This document shows positions 7,399 through 11,138 of a DNA stretch of 11,138 nucleotides, in pieces (position 1 is the first letter of the stretch; every line of letters starts with the position of its first letter). The DNA comes from an uncultured Acidobacteriota bacterium (lineage in GTDB: Bacteria; Acidobacteriota; Vicinamibacteria; Vicinamibacterales; UBA8438): positions 1-11,138 of the forward strand of contig CALBET010000624.1 in NCBI GenBank assembly GCA_937888665.1. Reading direction: 5' to 3'. Made by a program: the position numbers and the translations under genes. The notes below the pieces were generated by a model. It did not search any database. It worked only from the letters and a program-made list of their open reading frames with translations, and was not told the origin of the DNA.

Positions 7399-8115
7399 CT
7401 ATGATTCGATCGCCGCGCGAACACTGTCCACCGCGCGTCGTCCGACGGCCGCCCAGTCGTATTGCGTTGTCACCAATGCTCGCCCCGACGCCTCGAGACG
7501 AGATCGCATCGTCGGATCTTCAATGAGGGTGATGACGGCCCGCGCGAACTGGACTGGCTCGTCACAGATCATGATGTGCTCGTTGTGCGTTGTGTTGAGG
7601 CCCTCGCATCCGGTTGACGTCGAGACAACCGCTGTTTCCGCAGCGAGGGCCTCCAGGATCTTGAGCCGACTGCCACTCGCGATGCGGAGCGGGACAACGG
7701 AGACGGCGCTCTGGTGCAGATAGGGAATCACGTCGTCTACGGCTCCGGTCACGGTGATGGACGCGTCTCCCGTGGCGAGGGCGGAAACCTCTGCAGACGG
7801 CGCCTGGCCCACGATAAGGAATGTCACGTCGGGTAGCCGTATCTTGATCGTCGGGTAGATGTCGGTGACGAAATGCATGACGGCGTCCTCGTTTGGCCAC
7901 CATCCCATGTGGCCGAGGTAGATCAGACGGCTACCGTTGGTAGGGGCTCGCGACGGACGATAGCGTCGAGTGTCGACGCAGTTGGGCACGACGTCAACCG
8001 ACGCGGCCGGACTGCGTGCCCTCGCCTGAGCCGCATCCACATCGGAGCACATCAGCACCCTGTCGAAGCGCCGCCACATCGCGGTCTCGAAGCGTCTGAG
8101 CTTGTACAAGTCCAT
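7399..8115 (-). pseudogene. GT4 glycosyltransferase, C-terminal part (frameshifted gene)
   Basis: This 238-residue frame carries the C-terminal half of a GT-B, GT4-family retaining glycosyltransferase. It opens with KLRRFETAMWRRFDRVLMCSD, the inter-domain region that normally follows the first Rossmann domain, then VVPNCVDTRRYRP (the P-N-G/C-V-D loop), LIYLGHMGWWPNEDAV, VTFLIVGQAP, and the donor-binding SVVPLRIASGSRLKILEALA followed by VVSTSTGCEGL, the E-x7-E type region. It lacks the acceptor-binding domain, which lies upstream in another frame at 8052-8597. The ATG at 8113-8115 is probably just an internal methionine, since the family always continues N-terminally here. Read together the two parts would give about 399 residues, normal for GT4. 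It likely adds a sugar during polysaccharide assembly if the break is a sequencing artefact. Confidence 0.8.
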
Positions 8116-8597
8116 GGCCAGATACGCTCGTGCACCAGGCCACGCTGGCGGTCAAGGTACTGCGACAGGAGCCGCGATTCAACATTGTGTTCGTTGAGGA
8201 CCGTTGGCACCGCGTCGAACAGCACATGCGGAGCCAGGAAGATCGAGTCGCACAAGATGACATCGATCTGTCCCGTCCCCACCAGGTCGCGAGTGCGGTC
8301 GCGCATCTCGCGTGAGTAGTTCTCGAGTATCGCGGTCGGTGCGCTCCGAAAGAGACTTCGCAATCGACGCCACAGGACGCCCGCGCGTCCGACAGGTCGA
8401 CGTGGGGCACGACACACGTGCGGGACACAGAGTCGTTTGAGCGGGGCCCTGCGTCCGTTGTCGTCACCGTCTCCAAAGCACAAGAGCGTGACCGAACAGC
8501 CGTGGTCTCTGAGCGCGCTCACGAGATGCCAACTGCGCATGGTGACGCCCGATTGCGGGAAGGGGAGAGGGCGGAGCGTCAGGAAGAGCACACGCAT
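8052..8597 (-). pseudogene. GT4 glycosyltransferase, N-terminal part (frameshifted gene)
   Basis: From the ATG at 8597 the frame reads MRVLFLTLRPLPFPQSGVTM and RSWHLVSALRDHGCSVTLLCF, the start of the N-terminal acceptor-binding Rossmann domain of GT4 enzymes, here resembling those of exopolysaccharide clusters. It continues to IDVILCDSIFLAPHVLF and VPTVLNEHNVESRLL, the NEHNVE/VEH-like element at the end of the N-domain. After ERIW (near 8120) the sequence turns into unrelated Ser/Pro/Cys-rich residues and stops at 8052, whereas the other frame resumes the family sequence at MDLYKLRRFE. One base added within the eight bases between the CGT (Arg) codon and that ATG restores a continuous protein. 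The frame is open well upstream of 8597 but encodes low-complexity sequence. No good ribosome-binding site is visible before 8597. Confidence 0.78.
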
Positions 8598-9054
8598 CTG
8601 TGACGAGAAGCGCCGGACCGTCAGTCTCGAAGACCGCTGGTTGGGAGCACGAGCCGTGCGCTCCGGCATCGTACTAGCTTTTTCGAACATGGCGTCTGCC
8701 ACCGGCCGTGCGAAATCGTCAGTCTGGCTCTTTCGCCCGCGACACGGGGTACACGCCGCCCTCGGGAGTCCCGAAGATCGGTGTGAGTGGCATACCAGGA
8801 CAGCACAGATAGGCTGTCTGGTCGTGAATTTCCCGCCTGACTTTCCTTCTTTCTCTCTCTCTCTCTCCGCGGACGTTGACGGTCGGTGCCTACGACGCGG
8901 CCAGAGGCTGTGCGGGTCGTGGGGTCGGCGTCCTGACCGCGACCGGGCCGCTACTTTCGCGCGCGCCCTCGACAAACAGGGCGTGCTTGATGGAATATCG
9001 AGATACTCGTCGCCCAGCCGAAAAATACTCCGTCACACGAGTCCAGATGCCGCC
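8598..9054. other. Gene-poor divergent intergenic region
   Basis: About 460 bp lie between the start of the leftward GT4 gene and the first possible start of the rightward methyltransferase. The open frames that cross it encode low-complexity, Arg/Ser/Pro-rich sequence with no recognisable domain, and I judge them to be shadows. It should contain promoters for both divergent units, but I see no convincing -35/-10 pair on either strand. The AT-richer patches at about 8676-8690 and 8985-9030 are the likeliest places. A pyrimidine tract at 8841-8868 is the only distinctive element. Confidence 0.5.
8841..8868 (+). repeat. 28-nt pyrimidine tract ending in a (TC)8 microsatellite
   Basis: The + strand is pure C/T over 28 bases and finishes with eight TC dinucleotides (8852-8867); the - strand is correspondingly pure A/G. 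It lies about 245 bp upstream of the leftward GT4 start and 190 bp upstream of the rightward methyltransferase. Such tracts are rare in GC-rich bacteria and can slip during replication; any regulatory role is inference. Confidence 0.75.
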
Positions 9055-9130
9055 ATGACAGAAGGCGCCGGCCGAAACCGGTGGTCGGCCGACCCGTTGG
9101 GTCGCAACGGAGCAGCGGCCGTTCGAAGAC

Positions 9131-9865
9131 GTGGTGGCCCGACTCCCGGCCACCACCGCGTGGGTGACGGCAGTGCTCGGTCGCCTGCGCGGGGTCAAGC
9201 CGATTCCAGCCGGCGCTGCGATCCTTGAGGTGGGTGCCGCGGCCGGCGAAACCGCGATCGCGCTGGCTCAGCTCGGATATCGTGTCTGTGGAGTCGAGCC
9301 ATGGGGCGACGCCCGGCGCAACGCGGACCGTCTCGCAAGCCAGCTCAGAATTTCCATCGAGATCGCGAACGGCAGGGCTGAAGCCCTCCCGTTCGACGCG
9401 GAGTCGTTTGACATCGTTCTGGCATTTTCGGTCATGGAGCACGTGACAGACATCGACCTCGCGTTCGCCGAAGCCTTCAGGGTGCTGAGACCGGGTGGGG
9501 TCTTCTGGTTCAGCGCCGCGAGCTCCATGTCCCCCTTTCAGAACGAGATCGCCAGGTTTTCGCTTTTTGGGTGGTATCCCGACGTTGTCAAGCGTCGGAT
9601 CATGGTGTGGGCACGTCGGTCCAGACCCCACCTCATCGGCCATACAGAAACACCCGCGGTGCACTGGTTTACCCCGTGGAAGGCCAATCGACTCTTGCGC
9701 AGACATGGATTCGTGGAGGTCTACGACCGCTGGGACCTCAGACGTCTCGACGAGGGGGGGGCGGGCTACCGGATGGGGCTCTCCATCATCCGCTCGAGCC
9801 GGTTATCCAAACTCATCGCCGATGTGGTCGTGCCCGCGTGCAGCTACGCCGCCCTCAAGCGATGA
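9131..9865 (+). CDS. SAM-dependent methyltransferase (class I), N-terminus probably misread
   Basis: From a GTG at 9131 this gives 244 residues with a clear class I methyltransferase core. Motif I is ILEVGAAAGETA at 31-42, the ribose-binding acidic end of beta-2 is GVEPWG at 54-59, motif II is AEALPFDAESFDIVLAFSVMEHV (in part a signature of Methyltransf_11), and FRVLRPGGVFWFSA is the post-core strand. The C-terminal HWFTPWKANRLLRRHGFVEV resembles enzymes acting on small molecules or sugars. The frame upstream of 9131 is open to 9059 and reads RWVATEQRPFEDVVARLP, which looks like genuine family sequence but has no start codon. An ATG at 9055 is one frame off and would join it if one C were removed from the CCC at 9093-9095. 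An 8-G run at 9754-9761 leaves the frame intact. Substrate unknown; the context suggests methylation of a polysaccharide component. Confidence 0.8.
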   Translation: MVARLPATTAWVTAVLGRLRGVKPIPAGAAILEVGAAAGETAIALAQLGYRVCGVEPWGDARRNADRLASQLRISIEIANGRAEALPFDAESFDIVLAFSVMEHVTDIDLAFAEAFRVLRPGGVFWFSAASSMSPFQNEIARFSLFGWYPDVVKRRIMVWARRSRPHLIGHTETPAVHWFTPWKANRLLRRHGFVEVYDRWDLRRLDEGGAGYRMGLSIIRSSRLSKLIADVVVPACSYAALKR

Positions 9866-9877
9866 CGGCTGACTGGC

Positions 9878-9893
9878 CGCGACCAGGGTCGCG
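9878..9893. terminator. Possible hairpin between convergent genes
   Basis: CGCGAC, a 4-base loop CAGG, then GTCGCG form a perfect 6-bp GC-rich stem 12 bp after the methyltransferase stop. It sits between two genes that converge, where a bidirectional terminator is expected. No T-tract follows on either strand, so intrinsic termination is doubtful. Confidence 0.3.
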
Positions 9894-9923
9894 TCTTCAT
9901 CCGATGGTGACCGCGTGGTCTGA

Positions 9924-9937
9924 GTCAGCCGGCTGAC
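9924..9937. other. 14-bp perfect palindrome after the LytTR gene
   Basis: GTCAGCCGGCTGAC is self-complementary over 14 bases, 11 bp beyond the stop codon of the LytTR frame. It could form a short hairpin with a CCGG loop, acting with the 9878-9893 hairpin as a termination region, or be a dyad protein-binding site. Neither is shown by the sequence. Confidence 0.35.
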
Positions 9938-9948
9938 CCCAAGGGTCG

Positions 9949-10335
9949 TCATTGTTCGAGGAGCTCGGTCAACCGCCGATACCCGGAACGGCTGATCGGC
10001 AGCCGGGTCTGGTTCGTGAGCACCGCGATGCGGCTGTTGTTCACCGTCGTCTCGATCCGGGCCAGCCGGTCGATCTGCAGCAGATACCGACGGTGGATCC
10101 GCACGAACCTGCTCGGGTCGAGTCCTTTCTCGAGGTCGCCAAGCGGTTGCTCCTTGAGGTGGCTCATCTCGCCGGCCTTCACCGCGACGTAGTCGTCCTG
10201 AGCCTCGATGTAGTCAACCTGGTCGATCGGGATGACATGCACCCTGGAGCGGTCCCGGATGAGTATCCGCTGGATGGGGTCGTTGCCCCCTCCGCGTCCC
10301 GTGGAGACGATGTCACGAACCGGGAGCGTCTCCGG
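9949..10335 (-). pseudogene. LytTR DNA-binding domain of response regulator (out of frame with its receiver)
   Basis: This frame encodes a complete LytTR domain at the end of an AlgR/LytR-type regulator: ILIRDRSRVHVIPIDQVDYIEAQDDYVAVK, then HLKEQPLGDLEKGLDPSRFVRIHRRYLLQIDRLARIE, and RLPISRSGYRRLTELLEQ at the end. Key family features visible are the I-x-x-I/A-x-x-DYV strand, the R-x-H-R (VRIHRRYLLQ) motif and the final P-I/V-S-R-xxR/L-L helix. LytTR domains bind two imperfect direct repeats upstream of target genes, often for surface polysaccharides or quorum control. The frame remains open to 10485, but above about 10320 it is antisense to meaning: the receiver is encoded there in the other frame. 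No start codon fits an independent LytTR protein, so this is best seen as the 3' part of the regulator beginning at 10714. Confidence 0.8.
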
Positions 10336-10714
10336 ACCGTCCGATGCGCTCCCGGGCCCGCGCCAACGCCGCGGACAGACGGTCCGCGTCGAATGGCTTG
10401 AGCAGGTAGTCGACCGCGTGGACCTCGAATGCCCGGATCGCGTGCTGGTCGAATGCGGTGACGAAGATGACCGCCACCTCCTCACCGATCAGTTCCAGTA
10501 CCTCGAAACCGTTGAGTTTTGGCATCTGGACATCGAGCAGAATGAGGTCGGGATGACGCTCGGCCACCGCCTTCACCGCCTCGAATCCGTTGGCGCATTC
10601 CGCGACCATTTCGACGTCCGGGTGAGCCGCGAGCAGTTCGCACAACAGGTTGCGAGCAGGCGCCTCATCATCGACGATCACGACGGCGAGCTTCTTCGCG
10701 ACCAGTTCAGTCAT
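10313..10714 (-). pseudogene. Receiver domain of LytTR response regulator (AlgR-like), frameshifted
   Basis: From ATG 10714 the frame gives a standard CheY-like receiver: VVIVDDEAPAR with acidic D15/D16, LILLDVQMPKLNG with phospho-acceptor D61, FVTAFD with T86, and DYLLKPFDADRL with K106. The frame then stops at 10313 after RERIGRSGDAPGS, exactly in the linker where AlgR/LytR proteins pass to the LytTR domain. Removing one C from the CCC of the - strand codons GCT-CCC (near 10326) joins GDAP to VRDIV of the LytTR frame and gives 254 residues, the usual family length. The start overlaps the kinase stop by 8 bases (ATGACTGA), with GGTGGAG (10724-10730, - strand) nine bases upstream, so kinase and regulator are translationally coupled. 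It would be phosphorylated by that kinase. No symbol is assigned because orthology to algR is unproven. Confidence 0.82.
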
Positions 10715-11138
10715 CACGTTGTGCTCCACCCGGCCTCCGCGCCGGCATTTCGATGACCACCTGAAATTGCCCGTCCGCCTCACCGGCGTGAACGGTTGCC
10801 TGGGACCCGAATTCCGCGGTGAGCCGCTTTCGCAAGAGCCCCAAGCCCAGGCCGGTGCCCTTGCTTTTCGGCCGGTCACGATCGCACGGGTTCGTCACCA
10901 CGATTCGAAGCGTCGCGGCAGGTTGCGTGGGCGCGAGCGACACGGCGCCACCTTCCAGGAGATGGCCCACGCCGTGCACGATGGCGTTCTCGACGACCGG
11001 CTGAAGCAGCAACGGGGGCACCAGGCACGCCGCCGCCCGCGCATCGGTGTCGACGGTCACCTGTAGACGAGGCCCGAGCCGTACCTGCTCGATCGCGAGA
11101 TACCGTTCGACAAGCTTCAACTCATCCGCCAGTGGAAT
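10707..11138 (-). CDS. LytS/AlgZ-type sensor histidine kinase, C-terminal end (partial)
   Basis: The gene enters from the right edge; the last 143 residues are visible. IPLADELKLVERYLAIEQVRLG at the edge is the helix following the phospho-acceptor histidine in the His_kinase (PF06580-type) family, so the histidine itself lies outside the window. The HATPase_c domain follows: N-box PPLLLQPVVENAIVHG at 41-56 with N51, a VVTNPCD segment in place of the canonical DxGxG D-box, and the G-box KGTGLGLGLLRKRL at 93-106. The N-P instead of D-x-G resembles AlgZ/FimS-like kinases (from memory). It would autophosphorylate and pass the phosphate to the regulator encoded next; the two overlap by 8 bases. 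In Pseudomonas the AlgZ/AlgR pair controls alginate and type IV pili, so a role over the adjacent polysaccharide locus is plausible but inferred. The sensor and membrane part is not in the window. Confidence 0.85.
   Translation of the reverse strand: MPLADELKLVERYLAIEQVRLGPRLQVTVDTDARAAACLVPPLLLQPVVENAIVHGVGHLLEGGAVSLAPTQPAATLRIVVTNPCDRDRPKSKGTGLGLGLLRKRLTAEFGSQATVHAGEADGQFQVVIEMPARRPGGAQRDD

Noticed and set aside
8110..8130. Programmed ribosomal frameshift in the GT4 gene
   Set aside because: No slippery heptamer or downstream pseudoknot is apparent, and nearby genes show similar breaks, so an indel is simpler.
8598..8975. N-terminal extension of the GT4 frame upstream of 8597
   Set aside because: The extension is Arg/Ser/Pro-rich and includes translation of the purine tract; typical GT4 proteins begin at MRVLFLT.
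8437..9228. Long + strand open frame of about 263 codons across the 8.4-9.2 kb region
   Set aside because: It is antisense to the GT4 N-terminal part for its first 160 bases, crosses the CT tract and is low-complexity with no domain; the methyltransferase reads in another frame at its end.
9754..9761. Run of eight G as a further frameshift in the second methyltransferase
   Set aside because: Sequence on both sides stays in one frame and reads sensibly to the stop at 9865.

Overview
This is a GC-rich, gene-dense bacterial segment on a chromosome or large contig. It holds part of a surface polysaccharide (O-antigen, capsule or exopolysaccharide) biosynthesis locus. At the right edge is an AlgZ/AlgR-like two-component system. 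The base composition, the mixed cell-envelope glycosyltransferases and the LytTR regulator would fit an Acidobacteriota- or Proteobacteria-like Gram-negative, but no marker gene fixes the taxon. No tRNA, rRNA, CRISPR array, transposase or phage gene was seen.

Layout from left to right. (1) The 3' end of a GT4-type glycosyltransferase is followed 17 bp later by an NAD(P)-dependent sugar epimerase/dehydratase on the + strand. (2) An O-antigen ligase/polymerase-like membrane protein lies on the - strand, tail to tail with the epimerase. (3) A + strand run, probably an operon, encodes a GT2 glycosyltransferase, a methyltransferase with an N-terminal four-cysteine knuckle, and a long protein with one intact GT2 domain and a second, degenerate one. 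(4) A - strand run contains a frameshifted GT4 glycosyltransferase and a capsule-synthesis-type protein that appears to have lost its middle. (5) About 460 bp without a gene carry a pyrimidine/CT tract. (6) A second SAM methyltransferase follows on the + strand, with an apparently frameshifted N-terminus. (7) On the - strand, a truncated histidine kinase overlaps a LytTR response regulator whose receiver and DNA-binding halves are in different frames.

Together the genes would make and modify activated sugars (epimerase), assemble repeat units (GT2 and GT4 enzymes), methylate them (two methyltransferases), and polymerise or ligate the product (Wzy/WaaL-like protein). The kinase/regulator pair could control surface-polysaccharide expression, as AlgZ/AlgR does in Pseudomonas; that link is inference from proximity.

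The most notable feature is a cluster of four reading-frame disruptions in four consecutive genes (about 6.84, 8.12, 9.09 and 10.33 kb), while 0.2 to 6.3 kb is intact. Three of them can be repaired by a one-base change, two of these in a CCC/GGG run, so they may be sequencing errors. The fourth also lacks an internal segment and looks like a real deletion or a misassembly. I found no evidence of a completely new system.
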